A DNA stretch of 64,000 bases from Streptomyces xinghaiensis S187 (GTDB lineage Bacteria > Actinomycetota > Actinomycetes > Streptomycetales > Streptomycetaceae): positions 62,001 through 126,000 of the forward strand of contig NZ_CP023202.1 in the NCBI RefSeq assembly GCF_000220705.2, read 5' to 3'. The position numbers and the translations under genes were made by a program. The notes beneath the pieces were generated by a model, which made no database searches, was not told the DNA's origin, and was given only the letters and a program-made list of their open reading frames with translations. Numbering within the stretch: position 1 is the stretch's first letter; every line of letters starts with the position of its first letter. Below, in pieces: positions 51,900 through 61,011 of the stretch.

Positions 51900-52883
51900 T
51901 CACCAGCGGCTGTGCACCTGCGCCCGGATGCGGCGGTCGTACAGCTCGCGGACGGCGTCCAGGACGGGCCGCGGCAGCGGCGGCAGCGCTGCGGCCTCCG
52001 CGTTGGCCCGCGCCTGCTCGGGCGAACGGGCGCCGGGGATCACCGAGGTGACGCCGGGCTGCTGGATGATCCAGCGGAGCGCCGTCTGGGCCGGTGTGGC
52101 GCCCTCGGGTGCCAGTCCGGCGAACTCGGCCGCGGCCTCGACGCCGGTGGCGAAGTCCACACCCGAGAACGTCTCGCCCTGGTCGAAGGCCTCGCCGTGG
52201 CGGTTGTACGTCCGGTGGTCGTCCGCGGAGAAGACGGTGTCCCGGGTGTAGCGGCCGGACAGCAGCCCGGAGGCCAGCGGCACCCGGGCGATGATGCCGA
52301 CGCCCGCCTCGGCGGCGGCGGGGAGCACCCGCTCCAGCGGCTTGAGCCGGAACGGGTTGAGGATGATCTGCACGCTCGCCGTCCCCGGGCGGGCGATCGC
52401 GGCCAGCGCCTCCTCGCAGGTCTCCACGCTCACCGCGTACGCGGCCACCCGCTTCTCGGCCACCAGGGTGTCGAGGGCGTCGAAGACGGCGTCCGAGGAG
52501 TACACGGGGGTGGGCGGGCAGTGGAGCTGCACCAGGTCGAGGGTGTCGACGCCCAGGTTGGCCCGTGAACGGTCGGTCCAGGCACGGAAGTTGTCCAGGT
52601 TGTAGTGCTCGGGGAGCTGCTCCGCCCGGCGGCCCATCTTGGTGGCGGTGAAGATCCCGGCGTCGGGGCGCTCCCGGAGGTAGCGGCCGATCAGCTGCTC
52701 GCTGCGGCCGTCGCCGTACACGTCCGCCGTGTCGAAGAAGGTGACACCGGACTCCACCGCGGCGTCGAGCACGGCGAGGGCGTCCTCCTCCCGGACCTCG
52801 CCCCAGTCCGCTCCGAGCTGCCATGTTCCCAGTCCGACGACGGACACCTCGCGGCCCGTCCTGCCCAGTACTCGCTGTTCCAT
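51900..52883 (-). CDS. Aldo/keto reductase
   Basis: The 327-residue NADPH-dependent TIM-barrel oxidoreductase has the catalytic Asp/Tyr in FFDTADVYGDGRSEQ, Lys in TATKMGRR, His in VQLHCPP and the NADP-binding end IPGARSPEQARANAEA. It belongs to the general AKR group (YhdN/GSP69-like); substrate is not predictable. It diverges from the ATP-grasp gene with 152 bases between. Confidence 0.92.
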   Translation of the reverse strand: MEQRVLGRTGREVSVVGLGTWQLGADWGEVREEDALAVLDAAVESGVTFFDTADVYGDGRSEQLIGRYLRERPDAGIFTATKMGRRAEQLPEHYNLDNFRAWTDRSRANLGVDTLDLVQLHCPPTPVYSSDAVFDALDTLVAEKRVAAYAVSVETCEEALAAIARPGTASVQIILNPFRLKPLERVLPAAAEAGVGIIARVPLASGLLSGRYTRDTVFSADDHRTYNRHGEAFDQGETFSGVDFATGVEAAAEFAGLAPEGATPAQTALRWIIQQPGVTSVIPGARSPEQARANAEAAALPPLPRPVLDAVRELYDRRIRAQVHSRW

Positions 52884-52996
52884 GGGATCGATCCTACGTT
52901 CGCCCGGGCGGGGCCGGACCGGCCGGCGGGACGGCGGGGCGTCCGGGGAGCGGGCCGCTGACCGGGAAGATTGCGCGGGATGGGCCAGGGTAGCCG

Positions 52997-53012
52997 CTCC
53001 GTTTGTACGGAG
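52997..53012 (+). promoter_or_regulatory. Short hairpin in the leader of the ATP-grasp gene
   Basis: CTCCGT-TTGT-ACGGAG is a perfect six-base stem with a four-base loop, 23 bases before GTG 53036; it could be an operator or a translational element. Confidence 0.45.
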
Positions 53013-53035
53013 ATTCCCACAGGACGGAGGAACTG

Positions 53036-54331
53036 GTGAGCCAAGCGAATGTTTTCGTCATCGGGATGGACGAGGGAAACCTGGACACGCTCCAGGACGT
53101 CCCCCTGGCCGTGAATTACCGTTTCCATCCGCTGCTGACCATCGAGGAACTCCAGGTCGGCGACATTCCCGTGGTGGAACTGATCGAGAAGGCCCAGGCG
53201 AAGCTGGACGCCTTCGAGGGAAGCATCGACGCCATCGTGGGCTACTGGGATTTCCCGGTGAGCACGCTGGTCCCCATTCTGTGCGAACGCTATGGACTGA
53301 GCAGCACCAGCCTGGAATCCATCGTCAAGTGCGAGCACAAGTACTGGAGCCGGCTGGAACAGCGGAAGGTCATCGACGAGCACCCGCGCTTCGCGGTGGT
53401 GGATCCGTTCTCGGAACCCGGTCCGCCGGAGGGGCTGTCCTTCCCGATGTGGCTCAAGCCCGTCAAGTCCTTCTCCTCCGAACTGGCCTTCGGGGTCAAG
53501 GACGAAAAGGAGTTCCACGAGGCGATCGGCGAGATCCGCGAGGGCATTTCGCGCGTCGGCAAGCCCTTCGAGTACATCCTCGACCAGCTGAAGCTGCCGG
53601 CGGAGGTCGAGGAGGCGGGCGGTCAGGCGTGCCTGGCCGAGGAGTCGCTCAGCGGCGAGCAGTTCGCCGCCGAGGGCTACGTCCACAACGGCGAGGTCAC
53701 CGTGTACGGCGTCCTCGACTCCATCAACTACCCGGACTCCCCCTGCTTCCTCCGCCACCAGTACCCCACCCAGCTGCTGCCCGAGTCCGTCGTGGAACGG
53801 ATCAAGGACGTGTCGAAGCGGGTCATCTCGCAGATCGGCATGGATTCCGCGACGTTCAGCATCGAGTACTTCTACGACAAGGAGACCGATGAGCTGAATC
53901 TGCTGGAGATCAACCCGCGGCACTCGCAGTCGCACGCCGAGATGTTCGAGTACGTCGACGGCCTGCCGAACCACCACTGCATGCTCAGCCTGGCCCTCGG
54001 CCGGGACCCGCGCCTGCCGCAGGGCGAGGGGCCTTACCAGGTGGCCGCCAAGTGGTACTACCGGCGCTTCAAGGACGGTGTGGCGCGGCGGGTGCCGACC
54101 GAGGAGGAGATCGAGCGGCTGCAGGAGGAGATACCGGGGGTGAAGATCGAGATCGTGCCCGGGAAGGGCCGGCGGCTCTCGGACCTTCCGGGCCAGGACA
54201 GCTACAGCTTCGAGCTCGCCCATCTCTTCATCGGCGCGGACAGCGAGGAAGAGCTCTGCGAGAAGTACGACCGGTGTGTGGCGGCGCTTCCCTTCGAGTT
54301 CGACGCCGCACCCGAGGAGGAGCGCGACTGA
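53036..54331 (+). CDS. ATP-grasp ligase
   Basis: The 431-residue protein starts at GTG 53036, five bases after GGAGG. The N-terminal part (about 1-110) is a pre-ATP-grasp domain. The ATP-grasp fold follows: SFPMWLKPVKSFSSELAFGV has the nucleotide-binding Lys, and the metal-binding end is LNLLEINPRHSQSHAEM (Glu and Asn). It resembles the carnosine-synthase / biotin-carboxylase-like group that joins a carboxylate to an amine through an acyl-phosphate. The next gene starts four bases after the stop. The first 300 bases are less GC-rich than the rest. Substrates are unknown. Confidence 0.85.
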   Translation: MSQANVFVIGMDEGNLDTLQDVPLAVNYRFHPLLTIEELQVGDIPVVELIEKAQAKLDAFEGSIDAIVGYWDFPVSTLVPILCERYGLSSTSLESIVKCEHKYWSRLEQRKVIDEHPRFAVVDPFSEPGPPEGLSFPMWLKPVKSFSSELAFGVKDEKEFHEAIGEIREGISRVGKPFEYILDQLKLPAEVEEAGGQACLAEESLSGEQFAAEGYVHNGEVTVYGVLDSINYPDSPCFLRHQYPTQLLPESVVERIKDVSKRVISQIGMDSATFSIEYFYDKETDELNLLEINPRHSQSHAEMFEYVDGLPNHHCMLSLALGRDPRLPQGEGPYQVAAKWYYRRFKDGVARRVPTEEEIERLQEEIPGVKIEIVPGKGRRLSDLPGQDSYSFELAHLFIGADSEEELCEKYDRCVAALPFEFDAAPEEERD

Positions 54332-54334
54332 TTC

Positions 54335-56362
54335 ATGCGAGCCGTCACCAGCCTGCCCTGCGCGATCAAGGAAGAGGAGCACGTCCGGATCCCGGTCTCG
54401 GACGGCACCCGGCTCTCGGCCCGGATCTGGCGGCCGACCGCCTCGGACGACGAGCCGGTGCCCGCGGTGCTGGAGTACATCCCGTACCGCAAGCGCGACC
54501 TCAGCTCCGTGCGCGACTCCATCCACCACCCCTACATGGCCGGTCACGGCTACGCCTGTGTACGGGTCGACATCCGCGGCACCGGCGAGTCCGAGGGCGT
54601 CCTCACCGACGAGTACCTGGAGGTGGAGCAGACCGACGCCGAGGACGTCCTCGCCTGGCTGGCCGACCAGCCGTGGTGCGACGGACGCACCGGCATGATG
54701 GGCATCTCCTGGGGCGCCTTCAGCGCCCTCCAGGTCGCGGCCCGCCGGCCGCCGAGTCTGCGGGCGATCGTCATCGCGTCCTTCACCGACGACCGCTACG
54801 CCGACGACATGCACTACATGGGCGGCTGTCTGCTCTCGGACAACCTGGCCGAGGCGGGCACCATGTTCGCCTACGCCACCTGCCCGCCGGACCCCGCGCT
54901 CGTCGGGGACCGCTGGCGCGACATGTGGCGGGAGCGCCTGGAGAACAGCCGTCCCTGGGCCGCGGAGTGGCTGCGCCACCAGCGGCGCGACGCCTACTGG
55001 CGGCACGCCTCGGTCTGCGAGGACTACTCGGCCGTGCGGGTGCCGGTGCTGGCCTCCAGCGGCTGGGCGGACGGCTACTCCAACGCCGTGGCACGGCTGC
55101 TGGAGAACCTGGACGTCCCCCGCCGCGGGCTGATCGGCCCCTGGTCGCACAAGTACCCGCACCTGGGCGAGCCGGGCCCGGCCGTCGGCTACCTCCAGGA
55201 GGTCGTCCGCTGGTGGGACCACTGGCTCAAGGACAAGGACAACGAGGCCATGGACGGGCCGATGCTGCGCACCTGGATGCAGGAGAGCGTGCCGCCGTCC
55301 ACGTCCTACGAGGAGCGCCCCGGCCGCTGGGTCGGCGAGCCGGCCTGGCCCTCTCCGCACATCGAGCGGCTGTCCCATCCGCTGAGCCCGCACCGGATCG
55401 GCGCGCCGGGCGAGACGGCCGCCGACGGGACGGAGATGACGGTGCAGTCGCCGCTGTCCGTCGGGCAGTTCGCCGGCAAGTGGGCCTCCTACAACGCGCC
55501 GCCGGACCTCCCCTACGACCAGCGGGAGGAGGACGGCGGGTCGATGGTCTTCGACACCGATCCGCTGCCCGGGCGGCTGGAGATCCTGGGCGCCCCGACG
55601 GTGGAGCTCGACCTGTCGGTCAGCGAGCCGGTGGCGACGGTGGCGGCACGGCTGTCGGACGTGGCGCCGGACGGCCGTGCCACCCGGGTCAGCTACGGCC
55701 TGCTGAACCTCACCCGCAGGGACGGCCGGGCCGCGCCGGAGCCGCTGGTGCCCGGGGAGCGCTACCGGGCGGTGGTACAGCTCAACGGCACGGCCCAGGC
55801 CTTCCCGCCGGGGCACCGGATCCGGCTGTCGCTGTCGACCTCCTACTGGCCGCTGGCCTGGCCGCCGCCGCGGCCGGTGCTGCTGACGGTGTACTCCGGC
55901 GCCAGCGCGCTGACGCTGCCGGTGCGGCCCGCGGCCGAGCCGGACGAGGTGACGGCGCGGCCCTTCGAGGAGCCGGAAGGCACGCCTCCGCTGGAGGTCA
56001 CCCAGGTGTCCCCGCCCGAGCAGCGCTGGACCGTCTCCCGCGACCTGGTCGGCTACAACGCGGCGCTGGAGATCGTCAAGGACAACGGCACCGTGCGCTA
56101 CGAGGACATCGGCCTCGAAGCGGGCCGCCGCGCCTACGAGCGGTACGACTCGGTCGCCGACGACTTCCAGTCGGTGCGCGGCGAGTCGGCCTGGACGATG
56201 ACGTTCCGCCGGGACGACTGGGAGGTGCGGACCGTGACCCGTACGGTGCTCCGCTCCACGGAGACGGAGTTCCTGCTGCACGCCACGCTCGACGGCTACG
56301 AGGGCGGGGAGCGGGTGTTCTCCCGCACCTGGAACGAGGCGGTGCCCCGCGACCATCTCTGA
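54335..56362 (+). CDS. CocE/NonD-family (S15-like) hydrolase
   Basis: The 675-residue alpha/beta-hydrolase starts at ATG 54335. The nucleophile Ser is in GMMGISWGAFSAL near 126, the Asp in SSGWADGYSN near 250 and the His in GPWSHKYPHLGE near 272. The C-terminal jelly-roll lid (about 375-610; RLEILGAPTVELDLSV) is typical of X-Pro dipeptidyl-peptidase/CocE enzymes, which cleave esters or peptides. It forms a two-gene operon with the ATP-grasp ligase. The combination suggests a pair making and breaking an amide or ester, or a ligase product with a maturation/release enzyme. Confidence 0.92.
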   Translation: MRAVTSLPCAIKEEEHVRIPVSDGTRLSARIWRPTASDDEPVPAVLEYIPYRKRDLSSVRDSIHHPYMAGHGYACVRVDIRGTGESEGVLTDEYLEVEQTDAEDVLAWLADQPWCDGRTGMMGISWGAFSALQVAARRPPSLRAIVIASFTDDRYADDMHYMGGCLLSDNLAEAGTMFAYATCPPDPALVGDRWRDMWRERLENSRPWAAEWLRHQRRDAYWRHASVCEDYSAVRVPVLASSGWADGYSNAVARLLENLDVPRRGLIGPWSHKYPHLGEPGPAVGYLQEVVRWWDHWLKDKDNEAMDGPMLRTWMQESVPPSTSYEERPGRWVGEPAWPSPHIERLSHPLSPHRIGAPGETAADGTEMTVQSPLSVGQFAGKWASYNAPPDLPYDQREEDGGSMVFDTDPLPGRLEILGAPTVELDLSVSEPVATVAARLSDVAPDGRATRVSYGLLNLTRRDGRAAPEPLVPGERYRAVVQLNGTAQAFPPGHRIRLSLSTSYWPLAWPPPRPVLLTVYSGASALTLPVRPAAEPDEVTARPFEEPEGTPPLEVTQVSPPEQRWTVSRDLVGYNAALEIVKDNGTVRYEDIGLEAGRRAYERYDSVADDFQSVRGESAWTMTFRRDDWEVRTVTRTVLRSTETEFLLHATLDGYEGGERVFSRTWNEAVPRDHL

Positions 56363-56394
56363 GCCGGCCGCCCGGCGCGGCACATCGCACGGGA

Positions 56395-56430
56395 CCGTGC
56401 GGCGGCGGCCGCGCCCCCGTCGCCGCACGG
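56395..56430. terminator. Hairpin between convergent hydrolase and XRE genes
   Basis: Ten-base perfect stem (56395-56404 with 56421-56430) with a 16-base loop, a likely bidirectional terminator. Confidence 0.65.
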
Positions 56431-56462
56431 CCCGCCGCCGGGCGCGGGCAGCGGCGCGCCGG

Positions 56463-57374
56463 TCAGTACTCCCGGTCGAGCAGTTCCTTGAGAAACTCCC
56501 GGCTCTCCTCCGGGGGTTCGGCCTCCGCGCACAGCCGTTCCATGATCAGCCCGTACTGGTCGACGTCCTCCCGCTTGTCGAGGTACACCGCGCCGGTCAG
56601 CTGCTCCAGATAGACCTTGTCCGGCAGGTCCGGCTCCCGGAACCGCAGCAGCGTGACGGGGGTCCCGGCCGCGGCGTTCGCGCCCACGCTGAACGGCGCC
56701 ACCTGGAGCGACACGCTCGGCAGCTCGCTCACGGCCAGCAGGTGCTCCAGCTGAGCGCGCATCACCTCCGGGCCGCCGAAGGGCCGTCGCAGCACCGCCT
56801 CGTCCACGACCGCCCAGAGCTTCGGGGCGTCCGGCCGGGTGAGCAGCTTCTGCCGGGCGAGCCTCAGCTCCACCAGGCGGTCGATCTTGCGCCGGGGGGC
56901 GTCCGGGTAACCGATCCGGGTCACCGCCCGCGCGTACGCCTCGGTCTGGAGAAGGCCGGGGAGGAACTGCACCTCGTAGGTGCGGATGAGCTGGGCGGAC
57001 TCCTCCAGGCCGATGTGCAGCTCGAACCAGTCCTCCAGGACGTCGCTGTACTCGTGCCACCAGCCGGGGCGGTTGGCCCGGCGGCCGAGGGTGAGGTAGT
57101 CCGAGCGTTCGCCCGGGTCGTGGACTCCGTAGAGGGTGAGCAGATCCTCCAGGTCACGGGTCTTGAAGCCCACCTGCCCGCGTTCGAGGCGGCTGATCTT
57201 CGCGTGGGAGGCGCGGATGGCCCGGCCGGCCGCCTCCGGGGTGATGCCGCGTTCCCGGCGCAGCCGCCGCAGCTGGGCGCCGACCACGATCCGCAGCACG
57301 GTGGGCCCGGCCTCGGGCCGGTCCAGGTAGCGCCGTACGGGTAAGGCGTCGCCGGGGCCCGGGAGTGCGCTCAC
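56463..57374 (-). CDS. XRE-family regulator with DUF5753 ligand domain
   Basis: The 303-residue protein from GTG 57374 has an N-terminal HTH (about 28-88; LRRLRRERGITPEAAGRAIRASHAKISRLERGQV in parts) and the DUF5753 domain (about 110-300) with RTYEVQFLPGLLQTEAYARAV, VVDEAVLRRPFGGPEVMRAQL and the final LYLEQLTG-like VYLEQLTGAVYLD. This is the usual Streptomyces partner of DUF397 proteins, many of which regulate development or antibiotic production. It is downstream of the DUF397 gene. Confidence 0.93.
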   Translation of the reverse strand: MSALPGPGDALPVRRYLDRPEAGPTVLRIVVGAQLRRLRRERGITPEAAGRAIRASHAKISRLERGQVGFKTRDLEDLLTLYGVHDPGERSDYLTLGRRANRPGWWHEYSDVLEDWFELHIGLEESAQLIRTYEVQFLPGLLQTEAYARAVTRIGYPDAPRRKIDRLVELRLARQKLLTRPDAPKLWAVVDEAVLRRPFGGPEVMRAQLEHLLAVSELPSVSLQVAPFSVGANAAAGTPVTLLRFREPDLPDKVYLEQLTGAVYLDKREDVDQYGLIMERLCAEAEPPEESREFLKELLDREY

Positions 57375-57459
57375 CGCCGCACCTCCTGCCCGGTGCGCGG
57401 CCGGGCGCTCAGGGGGAGACGGCGGGCAGCCGGTCCCCCGCCGGCGGCCGTCGGGCCGG

Positions 57460-57717
57460 TCACGCCGGCTGCTCCCGTCCCGGCAGGGCGTCGAAGTCGC
57501 CGTCCTTCGCCCCGCGGACGAAGGCGGCCATCTCCTCCCGGGTCCAGACCAGCACGGGTCCTTCCGGGTAACGGGAGTTGCGCACCGCGATCCTGCCCCC
57601 GGGGAGTACCGCGAGTTCCACGCAGTTGCCGCCCGGCGCGCTGCGGTGGCTTTTCCTCCATGTCACGCTCTCCAAGTCGTCCGCCCGGTCGGGCCGCTCG
57701 TCGTCGCCGGTCCCCAT
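57460..57717 (-). CDS. DUF397 protein
   Basis: The 85-residue protein from ATG 57717 has the DUF397 core: VTWRKSHRSAPGGNCVELAVLPGG and VRNSRYPEGPVLVWTREEMAAFVRGAKDGDFD, quoted in parts. DUF397 proteins act with the adjacent XRE-DUF5753 regulator; in development genes (whiJ-like sets) they modulate it. The gap to the XRE gene is 85 bases. Confidence 0.92.
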   Translation of the reverse strand: MGTGDDERPDRADDLESVTWRKSHRSAPGGNCVELAVLPGGRIAVRNSRYPEGPVLVWTREEMAAFVRGAKDGDFDALPGREQPA

Positions 57718-57878
57718 GCCAGCCCTCCTCCGCCGTCGGCGGACGGGTCCGCGTCCGCCCCGGCAACCCCTCAGACAACCCCTCATATGCCGTACGCGAG
57801 ACTGTAGGTGCGGCCGCGTGCACCGCACCAGCCGGAGCACGGCGGTCCGGAGCCCCTCTTCGCGCGGTGCGCTTCGGG

Positions 57879-58721
57879 TCAGGGCTTGCGGGCGACGCCC
57901 ACGTAGAGCGGGATGTCGGTGTCGGAGAGGGTCTCCGCGCCCACGTCGACCGGATCGGGGCGCCAGCGCTGGACGACTTGGAGACCCGGCTCCACGAGGT
58001 CCAGGCCGTCGAAGAAGCGCCGCACCTCGTCCTTGCTCCGCGGCGTCACGTTCGACCCCTTGGCCTTGAAGTTGTCCGAAACCTGTTTCAGCATGGCCGG
58101 TTCGAAGTCGTTCGTGGCATGGCTGAGCACGAGGTGGCTGCCCGGGGGAAGGTCCCGGAGGAGACGGGCGACGATGCCGTACGGGTCGGCCCGCTCCGGA
58201 AGCCAGTGCAGCACCGCCACCAGGGTCACCGCGACGGGCTGTCCGAAGTCGAGCGTCGCGCGGAGCCGGGGGTGCTCCAGGATGCCGTCGGGGTCGCACA
58301 GATCGGCCTCGATGTAGGCGGTCCGGCCCTCGGGGGTGGACTCGTGCAGGGCCCGTGAGTGGGCCAGCACGATGGGGTCGTTGTCGGTGTAGACGACCCG
58401 GCAGGCGGGGTCGGCGTCCTGGACGACCTCGTGGAGATTGGGCGAGGTCGGGATGCCGGTGCCGATGTCGAGGAACTGGCGGACCCCGGCCTCCCGGGCC
58501 AGGTACCGCACGGCCCGGTGCATGAAGGCGCGGTTCTGGTGCGCCACCAGGCCGGCCACCGGCATCGTCTCCAGCAGCTGTTCGGCCGCCTTCCGGTCCT
58601 CCGGGTAGTTCGTCTTGCCGCCCAGCAGGACGTCGTACACGCGCGCGGCGTGCGGCCGGTCGGTGTGGAGTTCGACCGGCGGCCTGGACCGGGTCCGCAT
58701 CCATTCCTCCGCGTCCGCCAT
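57879..58721 (-). CDS. DUF574 / Methyltransf_19 SAM-dependent methyltransferase
   Basis: The 280-residue protein from ATG 58721 has the signature RVYDVLLGGKTNYPEDRKAAE, which defines this Streptomyces-expanded family, then the SAM site FLDIGTGIPTSPNLHEV and VVYTDNDPIVLAHSR. Typically many paralogues per genome lie beside DUF397/XRE genes; the substrate is unknown. It is upstream of DUF397 on the same strand. Confidence 0.92.
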   Translation of the reverse strand: MADAEEWMRTRSRPPVELHTDRPHAARVYDVLLGGKTNYPEDRKAAEQLLETMPVAGLVAHQNRAFMHRAVRYLAREAGVRQFLDIGTGIPTSPNLHEVVQDADPACRVVYTDNDPIVLAHSRALHESTPEGRTAYIEADLCDPDGILEHPRLRATLDFGQPVAVTLVAVLHWLPERADPYGIVARLLRDLPPGSHLVLSHATNDFEPAMLKQVSDNFKAKGSNVTPRSKDEVRRFFDGLDLVEPGLQVVQRWRPDPVDVGAETLSDTDIPLYVGVARKP

Positions 58722-58942
58722 GCTGCACCGCTCCTTCCCCGCCGCCCGCTGCCGGACGGGCCGTCAACTGTGCTGAGGAGCCTACTGTGTTGGGCCTCCA
58801 CGGCGACCCGCTTCCACGGGCTCGCGCGGACCGCCGGCAGCCGCGGCCGGCGGGCCCGGGCCGTACGCCGCGGCGGGCGGCACGCGGAAGCGGTGGTCCG
58901 GTTTCGTTTGGCCCGCGCCCTCTCCGGGGAACCCTCGGGGCC

Positions 58943-59710
58943 ATGACCACACTCCGGGACGGCGCCCTCGCCGCCGCCTTCGACCGGGCCTCGGGCTCGT
59001 ACGACCGCCTCGTCGCCGCCAACCCGGGCTACCACGCGCATCTGCGGCTGTCCGCCGGCCGGCTCGCGCTGCCCGCGCGGGGGGCGGGGATGCGGGTGCT
59101 GGATCTGGGCTGCGGCACGGGCGCCTCGACGGCCGCCCTGCTCGCCGCCGCGCCCCGCGCCCGGATCACGGCGGTCGACGCCTCGGCGGGCATGCTGCGG
59201 CAGGCGGCCGCCAAGCACTGGGACGGTGACGTCGAGTTCGTCCACGCCGCGGCGGAGGACCTGCCCCGCCCGGGCGCGGAGGGCCCGTTCGACGCCGTCT
59301 TCGCGGCCTATCTGGTACGGAACGTGGCGGACCCGGACGCGGTGCTGCGGTCGGTACGGGAACTGCTGCGCCCGGGCGGGCGGCTGGCCGTGCACGAGTA
59401 CACGCTGACCGGGACCCCGTTCCACCGGCTCGTCTGGTCGGCGGTCTGCTGGGGCATCGTGATCCCGGCCGGCTCCCTGCCCCGGGGCGACGCCTCGCTC
59501 TACCGTCATCTGTGGCGCAGCGTGCTGGACTTCGACACCGCCGGCGCCTTCCGCGAGCGGCTGGCCCGGGCCGGGCTGCCGCCGGTGCGGACCGCTCCGG
59601 TGACGGGCTGGCAGCGCGGGATCGTGCACACCTTCCTGGCCGAGCGGCCCGGCGGCGCGGAGGACACCGGGGGCCGGGGCGGCGAAGGTCCCCGGGAGGG
59701 CGGGGGGTGA
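58943..59710 (+). CDS. Class I SAM-dependent methyltransferase (UbiE-like)
   Basis: The 255-residue protein from ATG 58943 has motif I VLDLGCGTGASTAAL near 50, an acidic ITAVDASAGML and the DAVFAAYLVRNVADPDAVLRSV motif, like UbiE/MenG and related C/O-methyltransferases. The tail from 232 is Gly/Glu-rich. No menaquinone gene adjoins it; the substrate is open. It diverges from the DUF574 methyltransferase. Confidence 0.88.
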   Translation: MTTLRDGALAAAFDRASGSYDRLVAANPGYHAHLRLSAGRLALPARGAGMRVLDLGCGTGASTAALLAAAPRARITAVDASAGMLRQAAAKHWDGDVEFVHAAAEDLPRPGAEGPFDAVFAAYLVRNVADPDAVLRSVRELLRPGGRLAVHEYTLTGTPFHRLVWSAVCWGIVIPAGSLPRGDASLYRHLWRSVLDFDTAGAFRERLARAGLPPVRTAPVTGWQRGIVHTFLAERPGGAEDTGGRGGEGPREGGG

Positions 59711-59814
59711 GCCCCGCGGCGGGGTGCCGCCCCGGCCCGTCCGGCGCGGAGCACCGCCGCCCCCGGCTCCCGCCCCGCCCGCGCGGACCCGTCCCGTCCG
59801 GGCTCCGCGCCCTG

Positions 59815-60864
59815 TCAGTCGCCGGTGGCGGTGGCCAGTGCGTCGGTCAGCTGCCGGGCGCGTGTCTCCTCCCTCAGGAGGATCTCGACCAGGGGGCCGG
59901 TGCCCGGGTCGGCCGTCGATCCGCTGCCGGAGCCGGCCGGCCTCACCGCGCTCCGGCCCGCCGACTCGTCGATGTACTGCCCGAAGGGCCGGGGGTCGGC
60001 CGTCAGACGGACGCGATCACCGGCCAGGGCGCCGTGCGCCGAGGCGTGGTCGACGCCCAGGCGGGCCAGTCGCTCCCCGCCCGCGTACCGGGTGCCAGCG
60101 GGGGTGCTCTCCTCCGCCATGTGCGGGTACCGGAGCAGGACCTCGTGGGTGGCCAGGACCGCCAGCAGGACGTGTTCGGTGCCCACCACGCGGTCGCCGA
60201 GACGACGTGCCTGTTCGAACGTCTCCCATCTGACCCACTCGAACGGCATCGAGGCCCAGTTGATCCCGCCGTACTTGACCACCCAGCGCTTCCAGAAGGA
60301 CATCTGACGGTAACGGCCACGGCCGAGGAGAACGTCGCGCGTGGGATGCAGCAGCGGGGCGAGACCGTCGTCCCGGCTCCCGGTGCCCCCGTCGAGCCGG
60401 GCGCGTACGGCTTGCGGTGCGACGCCGCACGCGCCCAGCAGCTCCACCGCGCGGTTGTCCTCCTCCAGCAGCGCCCGCAGCAGGTGATCCGCGCCGAACT
60501 TGGCCGCGCCCTCCCGCTGCGCCCGCCGCATCGCCGCGGTCAGCGCCCTGGCCGCGGCGCCCGTGAAGCGGATGCCCTTGTCGCCGTCGTCCCCCAGCAG
60601 GTCCCGGGACGCGACGCTCTCCCCGGGGTCGTCGGCAACGCTCCACGCGCCGTCCCGGCCCCGCCGGTTCCGCAACACCTGCGCCACCGCGACCTTGGTC
60701 GCCCCTTCGTCCGCGAGGGCTTCGCGCGCCGCCCCCTTGGCCGTGGTGACGCCGGCCAGGAGATGCTCCGTACCGATGGCCTCCCCGTCGGTCGCCCCCC
60801 GGGCGCCCCGGGCGGACCCCAGGACACCCGCCATGTTCCAGTCGGGCTCCTTGATCACTGCCAT
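59815..60864 (-). CDS. Triple Clp-N-repeat protein without AAA domain
   Basis: The 349-residue protein from ATG 60864 has repeats related to the Clp N-terminal (ClpC/ClpA) fold: GTEHLLAGVTTAKGAAREAL (about 30-75), GADHLLRALLEEDNRAVELL (about 130-175) and a third, diverged one in GTEHVLLAVLATHEVLLRY (about 225-275). There is no Walker ATPase. Stand-alone Clp-N proteins probably act as substrate adaptors or sequestering factors for Clp proteases. It diverges from the MerR regulator; a perfect palindrome lies between. Confidence 0.85.
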   Translation of the reverse strand: MAVIKEPDWNMAGVLGSARGARGATDGEAIGTEHLLAGVTTAKGAAREALADEGATKVAVAQVLRNRRGRDGAWSVADDPGESVASRDLLGDDGDKGIRFTGAAARALTAAMRRAQREGAAKFGADHLLRALLEEDNRAVELLGACGVAPQAVRARLDGGTGSRDDGLAPLLHPTRDVLLGRGRYRQMSFWKRWVVKYGGINWASMPFEWVRWETFEQARRLGDRVVGTEHVLLAVLATHEVLLRYPHMAEESTPAGTRYAGGERLARLGVDHASAHGALAGDRVRLTADPRPFGQYIDESAGRSAVRPAGSGSGSTADPGTGPLVEILLREETRARQLTDALATATGD

Positions 60865-60980
60865 GGCCTTCCCTTCGTGCGGTCGCTGATGTGCAGCCTC
60901 CCCGAACCGGGACGGGGACCGCATCGCCCGGGAGGCGGATCTCCGCATGCCCCTCCGGGGGGACGTGAACAAACTTGCGT

Positions 60981-60995
60981 CTCAAGCGGCTTGAG
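60981..60995. promoter_or_regulatory. Perfect palindromic operator between Clp-N and MerR genes
   Basis: CTCAAG-CGG-CTTGAG is a perfect six-base inverted repeat with a three-base centre. TTGCGT at 60975-60980 and TACCAC at 60997-61002 flank it as -35 and -10 like elements, so a MerR-type regulator could bind the spacer. The GTG start is nine bases after the -10. Confidence 0.75.
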
Positions 60996-61011
60996 GTACC
61001 ACAGTGGCCCC

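Noticed and set aside
52691..56428. 1245-codon minus-strand frame
   Set aside because: Shadow of the ATP-grasp and CocE genes; no recognisable domain and the sense genes are clear.
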